64,000 nt of DNA from Atriophallophorus winterbourni. Lineage: Eukaryota > Platyhelminthes > Trematoda > Plagiorchiida > Microphallidae. The notes beneath the pieces are model-generated. The model did no database searches, was not told where the DNA came from, and saw only the letters and a program-made list of their open reading frames with translations. How positions within the stretch are numbered: the stretch's first letter is position 1; the number at the start of each line of letters is the position of its first letter. Shown here in pieces: positions 47,807 to 59,457 of the stretch. The translations under genes were made by a program, and so were the position numbers. The stretch covers positions 1 through 64,000 of the forward strand of contig JACCGJ010005805.1 in the NCBI GenBank assembly GCA_013407085.1, given 5' to 3'.

Positions 47807-48978
47807 ATGAGCCCCCCGAAGACGCATCACAAGTCGGACAAGGACAAAGACTCGGCCTCGGCCAAGAAGTCCAAGAGGAGCCCGACCCTCAACGTCAAGC
47901 TGCAGTCCAAAGACCCGTGGACTCCCAAGTCCTCAAGAAAGAGGTCTCCGCCGCCGTCAGATGATGATGATGATGACGACTTTCATCACACCACCTACCG
48001 GCACAAGCCTACCAGATCACCGATTTGGAACTTCTTCAAGAAGGAGGCTGTGAAGAAAGGTGGGAAGGAAAGAGAAGTTCGAGCTCTTTGCCAAGTCTAG
48101 GATTGTGGCCAGTCCATTGCCCGGCCTCAGGGAACCCCCAAGGAATGGTCTGCTATACCTTCGAAGTTCAGAAGTCATTCCTTTACAGTTCCCTTCATCA
48201 AGATCGTTCAGTACAGCAAGATCCGCTGGTCTTCAATGTGCATGACCATCACATCCATCGTCCGGAACAAGGCGGTCATGCTGTCGCTGAAGGATGATGT
48301 CTTTAACACCCCTTCAGACTTTGCGGCCCTCATTCCAAACAAGCTGCAGTTTCAGGACCTGGAAGACATCCTCTGGCCCCTCGAGCAGATCAAGGAGGTC
48401 AGCAAACGTCTCCAGGCAGATGAGACGCCCACATTGCAGCATGTCATTCCGGACATGGCCAAGATTGCCATGATGTCCGCCTCCAGGATCAAGCTGTTCG
48501 CCGAATTTAAGCCTGCCACCAAGGCATTCATCAAGAAGTTCCAGGAGGAGATCAAAATCAGAGTTCCCGAGCTGGGCAGGAACGTGGACCTCTACCAGAT
48601 TGCGCACTACCTGAACCCTACTCAGAAGGCCGTGTACCTCAGGACCAGGTCTCATGGTCACCTCTTCTACGAGTGCGAGCAGAGCATCAAGGTGCTCTTG
48701 GCCAACTTGGCCCCAGCCGCCCCACCATCCATTCAGATGCCGGAACCCGCTTGCCAAGATCTTGAAGGTTTTCTCCGAGAGCACCATGACCTTGATCTTG
48801 ATCCGGAATTGGCCTTTGGCAGCGTCGACCAGTCCCAGTCTCAACCAGCCCCAGTTCCTTCCTATGTCAAGGAGATGAATGAATGGATGGCGTCTCCCCT
48901 GAAAAAGGAGGACATCGACGTGCTCCAGTACTGGAAGATGAAGGCCAAGAAGCTCCCTCTACTCGCCAAAGTCGCCCA
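47807..48978 (+). pseudogene. hAT transposase exon 1 (one stop, catalytic core missing)
   Basis: ATG at 47807 opens a Lys/Ser-rich N-terminus with an Asp run, then SPIWNFFKKEAVKK, the start of a BED zinc finger. A TAG at 48098 interrupts the finger (ALCQV, stop, DCGQSIARPQGTPK, then FRSH). The same frame continues with YSKIRWSSMCMTI and RNKAVML, then LWPLEQIKEVSKRLQADETP, LQHVIPDMAKI and AHYLNPTQKAVYLRT. The region that should hold the first two catalytic Asp residues, between BED and RW-SM, is absent, so this is an internally deleted copy. Codon third positions are strongly G/C. Confidence 0.85.
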
Positions 48979-49240
48979 GTAAGTTGTTTCAAAGTAAAAG
49001 GTCACTTATTTTCCGTTGGATTATAATTTATTCTCGTTATTCGCAATACTTTGCTATAATATTCGCTAAAGTTCGCCATACTTCGATATTATTCGCTATA
49101 CTTCGATATATTATTTTCTATTCTTAGATGTAGTATTGCTATACTTTGATATAGTATTGCTATACTTCGAAATAGTAGTTTAACTTTTGTACCCAATGGA
49201 ACCTAATACAAAATACTAAACCTGTCTCATTTTCTTTTAG
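48979..49240 (+). other. hAT transposase intron
   Basis: 262 bases, GTAAGT to TTTTAG. Removing it restores CAG and the LAKVAQ-MVYAIPATSA junction expected of the family. It is AT-rich and itself carries repeated TTCG(C/A)TATA motifs like those at the element ends. Confidence 0.85.
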
Positions 49241-49649
49241 GATGGTCTACGCCATCCCGGCAACCTCAGCCTCATCAGAGAGGGTCTTCTTGGAAGCTGG
49301 ACTCGTGACCAAGCCCACCCGAAGCCTTCTGAACAACGAGAGGGTACAGGAGCTCGTCTACATTCATGACAATTACGAGAGAGTGCTCCCCTACATGAAG
49401 AGGATGAAGCTCCGCATCCAGGAGTTCACCAATGGCGAAGGTACCAGCACTTGGTGTCAGCAGCAGCTCAAAGACCAGGATGACCCTGAGGCCAACCTTG
49501 AGGATGTCGAGTTTGTCGACACCCAGGAGCTCACGGCGGGGGCCTACTCCCCTCTGACTGGAGGCAGCCGGACCAGTTCCGGCACCAGGTCCAGGTCCAG
49601 AACCCCGCTCTCAGAGACCGAGTCAGAGGAGGAGCCTAATTTCCTTTGA
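49241..49649 (+). CDS. hAT transposase exon 2: C-terminal dimerisation domain
   Basis: Joined to exon 1 across a GTAAGT...TTTTAG intron in the correct phase, it reads MVYAIPATSASSERVFLEAG, the diagnostic hAT dimerisation motif, then RSLLNNERVQELVYIHDN. An acidic tail with SRTPLSETESEEE ends at TGA. Confidence 0.9.
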
Positions 49650-49759
49650 GAAAACACGTTTTATTATATTTACAATTCCAAAGCTCATGAAAAACTCCTC
49701 TCTTGTCAAATAAAAGTTCTTTCATGTTCAAAAAATAATTTATTTCGGAATTCGTTTTA

Positions 49760-50044
49760 TTTCAGCGAAGAAAGGCGAATTTAAACGAATATTAGCGAAT
49801 TATAGCAAATTAAAGCAAGGTTTTTTGTCGAAAACGAAGTTTTTGGTTTACATCGAAGTTGAGCGAAGATTATTCGCTAATATTCGTTATGGCGAAGTGC
49901 GAATATTCGCTTCGCTTCGCCATTGCGAAGTGCTTTGCTTTGATACTATTCGCTATCGCGAAGGGCAGTTGGGGCACTTCGAAAATTCGCTTCGCACTTC
50001 GCTTCGCCGCCTCGCTCCAAAAGTGAAACATTCGTTCTTGTCTG
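49760..50044. repeat. hAT right subterminal repeats and terminal inverted repeat
   Basis: Dense GCGAA, TTCGC and TATTCG motifs at 49765-50015, ending in ATTCGTTCTTGTCTG, the inverse of the left terminus. Confidence 0.85.
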
Positions 50045-50052
50045 ATTGAGAC

Positions 50053-52220
50053 TCCAACAGGCGTTTCTCGGATGCAGCATATCAGCGTTGACAAATCAAT
50101 TTTTCACGGTATTCTGTGAAGCACCAAATCACAGAGCAATTGCCAAAATCATGCTGTAATCACCGTGTAACATTAGCATGAGACTGTTACAACTATGATG
50201 ATTAGACAATTAACACAACATAAGGAATCACAGATCAGAGAACAGCAACCTGTTTTCCGTCATGCCCGAGAAATTGTACATCATATATTTGCTTTCTTCG
50301 ACTGCATCATACTCATCAGCAACCGAAAATAGTAACAGAATAGCAAAAGTACGTTTGTATATATGATATAATAAGCCACCATCCGGCCACATTTAGCATA
50401 ATGTTCGGTTGCCCAAGCTTATACGGTGAGACTCCAACGTATTTCCACGTGTAGCTCAGTATCTTTAGCAAAAACAATTTAGCATGATGTTACCTCCGCG
50501 GTAAATAAGTAGTGCACATTTGCACATACATGTGAAATTCCAAAGTTGTTAGTGAATTAACTGCAGCAAAAAGTGGGGCAATAAAATGAGAATGAAGCAC
50601 GGTGTTCGCGTGCTGATTGAAAGCACTGAATAACCACAATCTATTTAGTGAATTCTTAGTGCGTTCTAGTAGACCTCGCCAATGATACCATAAAATTTGA
50701 CCAATATCTGGGAAGTGCAAAATAAATGAATAGTTATTTAAGATGCTTCCTTGGTTGCAGCGTTGTAAATAAATCGGGTCTTACCTCGATGGAGGAATCT
50801 GACGCACGTAATTCATGCTCATTGATTAGATAACATCGATTATATCGTTAAGTCATACAACGTAACAGCTCTCGAGCCCAATCGAGACCAAAGTTTCTAA
50901 CCCAGAGGCGCTGAAATCACAGCAATCTCTGTAAGCTACTACGCTTGCGCTCGGCTTATGTCGATTGCAAAACATGGTAAAAACGGACGTATTACGAAAA
51001 CCGAACGAACGTACTAGAGGAATGAAACTCCACAGACTGAACTTTTGGTTGTTAATTTTATTGGAAGGAAATTGTTGCGTCTTCGAAGGACGACCGAGAT
51101 TCACGACGCGAGCTTGATAGATTTTTCTTCGCCGAAAGGACGATCGACAACCTTCGATACAACTTGAAAAAACGAGCAAAAGGCGCAATGAGCAATACTT
51201 AAGATTTGCCAGACAAACAAATAACTTTGAGGATGAACAGTAGATGAGAAATATGAAATTCGAAGTCAAATCAAACGGACAAATAACAGGTCGGGCATTT
51301 AGAACAGCCTAACATTCAAACGATATGATAACAGGAGATGCCAACTGAAGATTTTGAAAATCAATAACATCAGTCGCAAAGATGAAGCAGCTCAAGTGTT
51401 ACCGTGCAAAGCTATGCTTATTTTAGGCTTGCTCAAAAATGCTGAAATATGTTTACCCGAAAGAATCTCTTGGCAATGCAAGTATAAGCACGTGGTGTAA
51501 TAAGTTCATACGCATAATAATATCAAGTACTTATACTCACGAGGTTAGGAGAACTTTGGTTAAATACCTGAGTATTTTTTATATCCGGTGGTCAAATTAT
51601 AAAATCACAGCGATAACTTCTCTCGGGTTTTAAGTACAGTCCTTTTTATTGTCGTAGTTGTATGCTGAGATATGTAACAATAAATGCGTCAGCAAAGAAA
51701 GTGCGAAGATACGACAGGTTTTTGATAACATTTAGTAGGTGAAAATGATGATTATGTTCTGTTTCGTAATTCGGTGTCTTCTAAAAAAAACACAAGACTT
51801 GAAATATACACATCGGAGGCAGCCGCAAAGTCAAACGAAACGCCTAACGTCAAATGTGCTTTTACAATTCAAGCAATAAAATTGTGGCTCGTATCATCAT
51901 CATGAAGCACAGCTGCCGAGACAGATGGAGAGCCAAGTAACACGAAAAAATAGGCAGTTAATCGAGGGCGTGTAAAAGTGAAATATGTAAATAAGTGGAA
52001 CAAACATTTTTCTAGTTTCATTACAAACGATTAAGGATATCTTTAAAAATGATATGACGCAAAGACAAAACGTATGGTGCTATGATAAATACATCAGACT
52101 ACCTTGGCGACTTTAACTTTGGTCAGACATATATAGGAACCCGTTAAGCGGATCTTTTGGTGGACCCCATGAGATACCCTGGCGCGAGCATCACTGGATA
52201 CGCTTAGATGTAAAGATTAG
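50053..52220. other. No recognisable gene
   Basis: A - strand frame of 138 codons at 50853-51269 is open but matches no family and has no coding-like periodicity that I can see. No repeat noted. Confidence 0.45.
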
Positions 52221-52304
52221 TATGGTATGGTATGAAAGCACAAGCTTGATCCAGGTAAAGTGCCGCACAGTCACAGATTGCACGTGGGCCAAGATACTGT
52301 CAAG
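52221..52304 (-). repeat. S1 repeat copy
   Basis: TATGGTATGGTATGAAAGCA, AAGCTTGATCCAGG, then CAGTCACAGATTGCACGTGG; truncated after ATACTGTCAAG. Confidence 0.75.
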
Positions 52305-52787
52305 TAAGAAGTCTGTTTGAGATAAGTATATGCATTTCGGGTGAACGACAAAAACGAATATCGAAGCCATGTTCCCAAGGTGATCGTAGTCAAATGTGAT
52401 AGAGAGAACCAGCCCTAGCATCCTATAAATAGCTTTCCCCGCTTTTGGCAAACAAGTCCAGTAATTGACATGTCTTTCACGAGTAGCTTTCAGGAGACAG
52501 GCCAAACTGTTCTCACCGATAGGAGAATGCGTAAGGGGGGCGACTGATGAATTGAAGCAATTTGTTTCTGGTAGATGAAACCCGTAAACAAAAGTTGGTA
52601 GATCATCGAGGCGGAACGAAAACCTTACTGCTAAATACCTGTTTGCGAAAAATGCATCGAGATAAAGGGAGTAGGCGGATAGCTAGTAAAGAGTGCCCTA
52701 ATTCCATCAACTCCTGGCTGCTTGTGTGTGAAAGCTCAAGATTTGCATTCAAATAAACACCCTGCGCTGATGGCAACAAATGTAATA

Positions 52788-52860
52788 TGTATGAAGTCAC
52801 AAGCCTAGATCCAATCAAATTGCCGCACAGTCAGATTGCGCATGGGCTGATATTGTTAAG
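52788..52860 (-). repeat. S1 repeat copy, diverged
   Basis: ATGAAGTCACAAGCCTAGAT, TTGCCGCACAGTCAGATTGC, then CATGGGCTGATATTGTTAAG. Same orientation as the copy 560 bases to the left. Confidence 0.65.
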
Positions 52861-52869
52861 AATTGTATT

Positions 52870-55220
52870 GCACTCTAAAGAACTTTCATAATATATTCTA
52901 ATTTGATAGATCAATAGATCCGCCTAATCAACCAAAGTTGACGACACCAGTTAGAATTAGTAACGGATGTTTATGAACGAAGTGCGCTGAGTTCCGCACA
53001 TAGAATATTACTAGCTTGAATGGTGAATGCGGTTGGAAGGACGCTTCGATGGCGGTAGGAGAAATCGATGAATTATAAGAACAGACTGCATTGAAAAAAT
53101 TGAAACCCCAGCAGTGTCAGTCACCAAGTAGCTGACAATAAAACTAAAAAACGTTTGTCGTGAATATCTGCATATATTGAGAGCATGTTCATTTAACATA
53201 GGTCGGATGCTAGGTAAAGTGTAGTATGAGCAAGGAACACGGGCGTAACAGATTGGTTATATCGATAAATAGCAACTCTGGACAAAGGGCTAGTGTAGCT
53301 TGTTGGACTGGTGGCTGCATAGTTCTTAGAGTGACAGCGCAGTTTTCGAGAAGAAGCTTTGTGTGCTCAATCTGGGTGCAAAACATCCTACAGATTCGGG
53401 TCGATTGCTGAAGATACTTGATGCTGATAGTGGTCATCAAAATGATCAAATGGCCTATATTCGCTTGTTTTCGCTATTATATCCAGAAGATTAGGTGATT
53501 AATGAACTATGGAGTAAGTTAATATTGTTAATATTGTTCAGATCGTATGCGAGTTGACATACTGAGTTTGCCCGTTTTTACAGAGAACAATGTTGCCTAT
53601 TGATAGAATTTTTGGCGAAAAAACATGATAAAGTGGATTGAGACCGAGTTCGCCCAAGCCTTTATCCAACGACCTTCCTAATAATTCGCTATATCAGAAC
53701 TACATTACCTGGTAGGATTCGATAAAATATAAATATTCAGTGGCAAACGCTAATTGTCCAGTGGGAAAACAATGGCTGTGAAATGATATCGAAGATACTG
53801 TTCTCATAAAACTGGGTGTGTTGTAACCTGAAAATAAGTGATAAACTTTCTTTGTTACATGAGGAAGAGTATACCACCTTAGACGACACGTGAAATCGCG
53901 TTGTTTTATTCTAAAACTGATGAAAATGTACAAAAGATTATATTATGAGAAAACGCATTTTCGGCAGAAAAATGATAACTGACTGATTCCGAAGGTGGGT
54001 TAAGAAAAGATCTAAATATATGAGATTAATGAATGACGACCGTGTTTCTAGTTATGTTTTGTCAAGTATATTGAATGAACCAAAAGCATGAAAGCAAAAA
54101 GGATGAAAAACAGCGTTTGTTTTCCCAATTATACAAAATCGAAACGCATTATCACGCGAAATACATGATATATTTCTGAATCACACCATGATAGGACGAG
54201 AATACTTCGAAAATAAGCTGCACCATTTTTGAGCAATCAATTTTATTAGCCAACGTAATTAACTAATCCAATCAACATCAGCGGGCAAAGTAATCAGCAT
54301 CATTATCTAAATAGAAAATTTATTGAGAATTAGCCAGCTTTGAGATGCCTGGTAATGTCTTCTACCCATTTCCAATGTTCGCACCTCTTCCTCGATATTG
54401 TTGAGGAACACCACGATTGTTTTTACCATACATAGCTGTATTTATTATATGGGCGCTTCAAAAGGTTGTTCAGGTCACGTAGGTTCAACACTGCGGATGA
54501 TTATGAGTAGTTAACTTTTTAATTTTGTAGCATTCAACCATGATATACCATCGACTACTGATCAATTAAGATCAGCATAATAACCGAGATCAACCAGCAG
54601 CATTTATCAACAAGACGTTCAGATTTCATGTCATTGGCACGTCTATTTTGGACTTTTTGAAATTTGAGACTTTTACAGATTTAAGTGAAATTCCGTCACT
54701 GACACGACTTAAGCGAACCACATTATAGACTATTTGGTTTCTAGCGGTCCCGAGATGATTCAGGGTCTGCTTAAATGCGACAAGTATCTAACGATGGCAC
54801 CGACTTACCGAAAGTTTATACTTTTATACAAACCTAAGAACTGAAACATTTCTGGACTATGCTTATTTCCATTAAATAGACATAACAACCTGCAGCATAT
54901 TATTTCTCTGCCTTCTTGCGCCTCCGTCTGGAATCCATGGTTGTAACGTGATCAGCACGATTTAGAACAGCCATAAAGACGTTCTACAAGGTTTGTCAAT
55001 GTGCTTGGCATCGTCTGCTACGAATACCGCTTTTCAATTCTACATTTTTTTCAACAAACTACCATTGCATGCGAGTGAGTACAAAGCCTTGCAATAAAGA
55101 TGGTTCTCAGCATTAAATCGTTGAGCTATAAAAAGTGTCGAACTAGGCTCGACGCCTTCCCCTTCGAGTATCGTCGAATCAAATATGATTTGCTGATGAC
55201 AAGGTGGGTCTTGCTGGCAT
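52870..55220. other. No recognisable gene
   Basis: AT-rich, only short frames. A loosely repeated ATATACCATCGACTACTGATC-type motif occurs near 54540 and again near 56070 and 56220. Confidence 0.45.
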
Positions 55221-55310
55221 AGTATGGTAACGAGCTTACACGGTACAAACCTGTGCCATCTATACAGAAAAAGATGCGTACATACCGGATATTCAAGGTA
55301 TGCTAGAAAT

Positions 55311-55740
55311 GGCCCACAGGCGGGAAATCGTGGTTATCACCTAAAGTTAGCAGAAAAACCAAGTAGGTTGGACTGCCACAGACACTTCTTTGACATCCGG
55401 ATTCCATGTGCATGGAACGCTCTATATTTTTTATCTTGTTTGCTTCATTACTTAACATTTTGAAAGAATGCATTGACCTCCGTTTTTATTATGGTGTTTC
55501 GGATTTTTATTGGGCCGATGACACGTTTGTGCTTTTTTTTCGACATCAAAGAAGCGTATACCCGAGGAATCCATACAAACTAGTGCGTTCGAGACTTGAT
55601 CATATCTCACAACTCATGTTTAAAGAGGCGAGTCATCAAGCAGTGGAAATCACTTCCAGACAATGCTGTAATCAGCAATTAGTTAAAGGATTTCAAAACG
55701 AGTATGAATAAATATTTGTTAACTTGTCTTTGTGATAAAC
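55311..55740 (+). mobile_element. CR1-type LINE C-terminal fragment F
   Basis: NRGYHLKLAEKPSRLDCHRH with RIPCAWNALYF, then in another frame RVIKQWKSLPDNAVISN and KDFKTSMNKYLLTCL, each the C-terminal W-N-S-L-P block of a CR1-like ORF2. They may be two adjacent fragments rather than one. Confidence 0.6.
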
Positions 55741-55741
55741 T

Positions 55742-56524
55742 TACTTATGACAACCCGTGGTATTTTTGCCTAACTTTCGTTGCATATTAGCATAAAACTC
55801 CGATAAAACTATATAGAAATTTCGTTCTTCTATTGTTTCAAATAAATGATTACGATCACACGATAGGCAATTCTTGATTATGCTTTTTATCCCGATTTTA
55901 ATCTTGTTACGGCACCATATATTTATCTTTTTCCAAAGCGTTGTTCACCCTAACTGATATAGAGCACGTCTCGCTTCGATGATTTTCCTGATTTGTTGAA
56001 ATTAGGTCCGGATCCGATGTGTTGACTTTCATGTGGTTATTCCATTAAGCTCGTAGATTTTTCCAACAATACACTATCGACTACTGACTATTATAACGCA
56101 TCAACATAACACATCCTGGCTTTCTTCGTTTCGCCGTCAACTAATCACTCGAACTCTAGAATCTTTGTCAACAATATCCTGTGGTTAGCATATTACATTT
56201 GTCGATTTTTTACCACAATATACTATTGGCTTTTGATCACTATACGATATATGTTGAGTGAGCTCTCCATCCTATGCATATCAATGGGTAGAACCAGTAA
56301 GCATGCTGTGGGGAAGGAACTCCAAACAACAGAATACGAAGATATTATTTAATTAGGAATTTTAAAAAACTGAATTTTAAAAAAATTACTTCGAGTCACA
56401 GCTTGAACAACCATAGTGCGTTGTTCTCCTGCTATATGGATCCAATAAACTATCAGTGGGAGTGAACATCTCAACCCACAATAATAAACGCGATTGGAGT
56501 TACGGCAATGACAGATTTGTAAAA
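55742..56524. other. No recognisable gene
   Basis: AT-rich with no extended frame. Confidence 0.45.
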
Positions 56525-56530
56525 CCCGCG

Positions 56531-56757
56531 TTCAAGTTCAAGTTCAAGTTCAGTTCAGTTCAGTTTAGTTTGCACAGGACAGTATGTGGCTAACAAGCCA
56601 ATCGAGCGTCCAGAATTTCTTTCGGTGGAAAGCTGCAGAGAAGCACCCACTACTGCCAAACCGTATATTCTTTTTGTCTGTTTGAAATCTTCGCCGATCG
56701 CGAAGCCAAGAGATTATCCGGGTTGAACTTATAGCCGATGCTGGAAAAAGAAAAGTT
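56531..56757 (+). repeat. S2 SINE-like repeat, copy 1
   Basis: A (AGTTC)n tract leads into TTTGCACAGGACAGTATGTG, GCGTCCAGAATTTCTTTCGG, GAGAAGCACCCACTACTGCC and GAGATTATCCGGGTTG. Confidence 0.75.
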
Positions 56758-56820
56758 TAAGTTCAGTTCAGTTCAGTAGGCACAGGACAGTAAGTGGCTG
56801 ACAAGCAAATCGAGCCAATC
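56758..56820 (+). repeat. S2 copy 2, truncated
   Basis: AGTTCAGTTCAGTTCAGTAG then CACAGGACAGTAAGTGGCTG; stops after CGAGCCAATC where copy 3 starts. Confidence 0.7.
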
Positions 56821-56962
56821 AAGTATCAGTATCAGTATCACAGGGCGATAGTCGACCAAGTCGAAACGAGTGCCCAGATTCTTTCGGAGGTGTGCTTGAA
56901 AACACCCGCCATCACCAGGATTGATTCGTAAGAAACACTGGCATGTGTACGAAACACAGGCG
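56821..56962 (+). repeat. S3 SINE-like repeat, copy 1
   Basis: (TATCAG)n then GGGCGATAGTCGACCAAGTC, CCAGATTCTTTCGGAGGTGT and CACCCGCCATCACC. It shares the CCAGA.TTCTTTC...CACCC.CCA.. skeleton with S2. An inverted copy is at 61831-61962. Confidence 0.75.
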
Positions 56963-57345
56963 TGTTCAGTTCAGTTCAGTTCTGTTCAGTAGGCACAGGA
57001 CAGTGAGTGGCTGACAAGCCAACCGAGCGTCCAGAATTTCTTTCTGGGGAAAGCTGCGAAAAAGCACCCACCACTACCAAATGGTCAATCCTTTTTCTCC
57101 GTGTGGAACCTGTGATGGTCGAAGGACTAGAAGAATGTAGTTGGGGGAGCACCGCACTGTAATCGATGCACTGTCAAAAGGTTATTTTCTTTCTCCGTTC
57201 GCAATCTCTGATGATTGCGGTGCCCAGCGATGTACCGGATAGTAGTAGGACAGCGACGCGCAATAATCGATGCTTGAATAAAGAAAAGGCAGTTTCTCCT
57301 CACCAGCACGGTGAGAAGTCGACTGATGGAGAATCTAGAATAAGA
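56963..57345 (+). repeat. S2 copy 3, longest
   Basis: (AGTTC)n, CACAGGACAGTGAGTGGCTG, the shared CCAGAATTTCTTTC block, then a second half ending CACCAGCACGGTGAGAAGTC. The second half repeats the ..GTGCCCAGCGATGTACCGGA.. theme, so it may be dimeric. Confidence 0.75.
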
Positions 57346-57404
57346 AAATGTTCTAAAATTGTTACAATGAATAGCGAGCAAAATAGAGGACAACCTAAGC
57401 ATGG

Positions 57405-59230
57405 TGATCATGGGATGTAATCAGAGAATAACTTACCCCAGTCACGTTCTAAACCCTGCTTGAAAGTTGAGACGGAACTACAGGAGATAAGTTCTTTAGG
57501 GAGCTTGTTCCAGAAGTTGACCACCCTGAAGCTAAAAACGTTTTTCCTAGACTCTAGTCGATATCGTTCCTTAGCAAGCTTCAGTGCGTGTCCGCGAGTG
57601 TCCAGCTTATAACTTAAGGTAACGATGTCATCTGGTTTAACGCCGCTTAAACTCTTTAAGATCTTGAAGGTTTCAATCAAATCACCTCTCAGAAAACGCT
57701 TAAGAGAGAAAAAACCCAGAGCCCATAGGCGATCAGCATAAATTTTCCAACGCTAACCCTCAATCATGCGTGTTGCTAGTCGCTGGACGCTTTCAAGTCG
57801 CATGATATCCTTCTGGTAGTGAGGGCACCACGCCTGGACACAATATTCCAAATGCGACCTGACTAACGCCTTGTAAAGTGGCAGGAACACGTCGAGACTT
57901 CTGCTGAAAAGCACTGACTTTAACCGAAGAAGCACATTCCGTGCAAGTTGCGCTGCAACAGCGCATTGGTCCTCCTATTTGAAGTCAGCTCTAACTAGAA
58001 CACCCAAGTCCTTAACCCGCTGTGTGGCGTCAACGCTTATAGGAGTACCTGACACCTGAACAGTGATCTTGTCGACCAGAGCAGACAGGAGTTGGCACTT
58101 ATTGAGATTCAGTGGGATGTCCCACCGTATGGACCAGTCAATGACCTGCTCGAGGTCGTGCGTCAGGGAATGTTCATTCGTTGAACCCATGAACTTCACG
58201 TCATCCGCGAAAATGAAGCACGGGCACTCCAAGCTAGGCGACAAGTCATCGATAAAAATCAGAAAGAGCAGCGGACCTAGCACAGATCTCTGAGATACCC
58301 CACTTATCACCTCCGTTTGGATCCACAACGTAGATCCTACTCGTACTCTAAAGGTCCTACCTGTCAGGAATGATTTTATCCAAGCAAGTAAACTACTCGT
58401 ATGCGTTTTGCTGCCAGCTTATTTTTGAAAAATCTGTGGTTGACGGAATCGAAAGCCTTGCTAAAATTTAGGTAGAGCGCTTCGACCGACTTCCCTCAAT
58501 CCAACCTTTTCGTAGCAATATTGAGGAAACTCAAGAGGGTAGTCAGACAAGACCTCACTTTCAGAAATACATGTTGAGCTATACTAAGTAGAGAATGCTG
58601 GCAAAGATGCTGGCGGATTTTATCGCGTATAAGTCTTTCCAATACTTTCGAGACGATGCTTGTCAGGCTGACTGGTCTATAGTTACCAAGAATCGACCTG
58701 CAACCACCTCTGTGTATTGGTACTACCATGACTTCTTTCCACTCGCAAGGAACCATTCCCGAGTGTGAACATGAATTGAAGGGCTTATATAGTTGTTCTG
58801 CAAGCACCGGGGCGAGATTTCTCAGCATAATTGAGTGGATGCCATCAGATCCCTCAGCCTTGTTAGCGCGAACATAAATAACAGCTCCATACACCTCCGC
58901 CTCATTAAAGGAAAAATCGTCTAGTGCAGGGACACCAGATGGAAAGTCAAGCAACTCAGACGGTGTGTGTAAAGAATTATCCCCTAGCTGAACGCTAAGA
59001 AAAAAATTTGAGAAGGCTGTCGCCTTAGCTAGGTCAGTATTAGATACTTGTCCGTCCTCCCGTTTTACGTCTACGATGTTTACCCTAGTTTTTCCTTCAG
59101 ATTGTGCGTAAATGTATAACCTTTTCGGGTTGTATCTAGCGTACTTGGCTAATGATAACTCAAACTTCTGTTTGAGCACACGCTGCGTTTTGACACAAGC
59201 GTTTCGGGCGGTTCTGTAACGGACTCACGA
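57405..59230 (-). mobile_element. CR1-type LINE copy C, 5'-truncated
   Basis: It starts inside ORF2 before the RT. 59179-58496 carries FSFNEAEVYGAVIYVRANKA, NYRPVSLTSIVSKVLERLI and QHVFLKVRSC. 58328-57975 carries GPLLFLIFIDDLSP and CFIFADDVKFMG. 57935-57753 and 57680-57408 carry HLEYCVQAWCPHYQKDIM and VVNFWNKLPKELI. In the PQG motif, PQG has become SQR. No endonuclease is present. It belongs to a subfamily distinct from A, B and G. Confidence 0.85.
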
Positions 59231-59457
59231 ACGCTTTTGGCGGTACGTTCAACTTTGTTGCATTTGCCACGCTCAGATACAAAATTTTACGAATTTTTAC
59301 CGTTTCACAGCTGTACTGTAAAATAGAAAATCTATTTTACTACTTTTCGAACGTATACACACAATTTATTATTGCATCTCTCGCTGATTAATTACTCCCG
59401 TAATAAAGTCATTATTCTGTTTTTATCTTGCATCACCGTGTTAGGAATTTTTCAACT

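Larger units (their letters stand above)
47300..50044 (+). mobile_element. hAT DNA transposon, 2745 bp
   Basis: Both ends begin CAGACAA.AACGAAT as inverted repeats. The flanking octamers GTTGGAAC (47292-47299) and ATTGAGAC (50045-50052) agree at 5 of 8 positions and both fit the hAT target pattern nTnnnnAn, so this looks like a decayed target duplication. The subterminal regions are packed with GCGAAG/CTTCGC repeats. The internal gene has the hAT C-terminal dimerisation motif. The element sits at the 5' end of CR1-B and is probably inserted in it. Confidence 0.9.

Noticed and set aside
48314..48844. 176-codon - strand frame inside the hAT transposase
   Set aside because: Antisense shadow of the GC-rich transposase exon.
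47300..50044. CRISPR-like or regulatory repeat array formed by the GCGAAG motifs
   Set aside because: Motifs are too short, irregularly spaced and in both orientations; they lie at the ends of a hAT element, which explains them.
50853..51269. 138-codon open frame on the - strand
   Set aside because: No recognisable domain, no splice context and no partner; length is possible by chance in this composition.
52540..52600. Hammerhead ribozyme (CTGATGA ... GAAA)
   Set aside because: The CTGATGA and GAAAC boxes occur but no stem II or stem III pairing can be drawn between them. Other CTGATGA-like strings in the window also fail.
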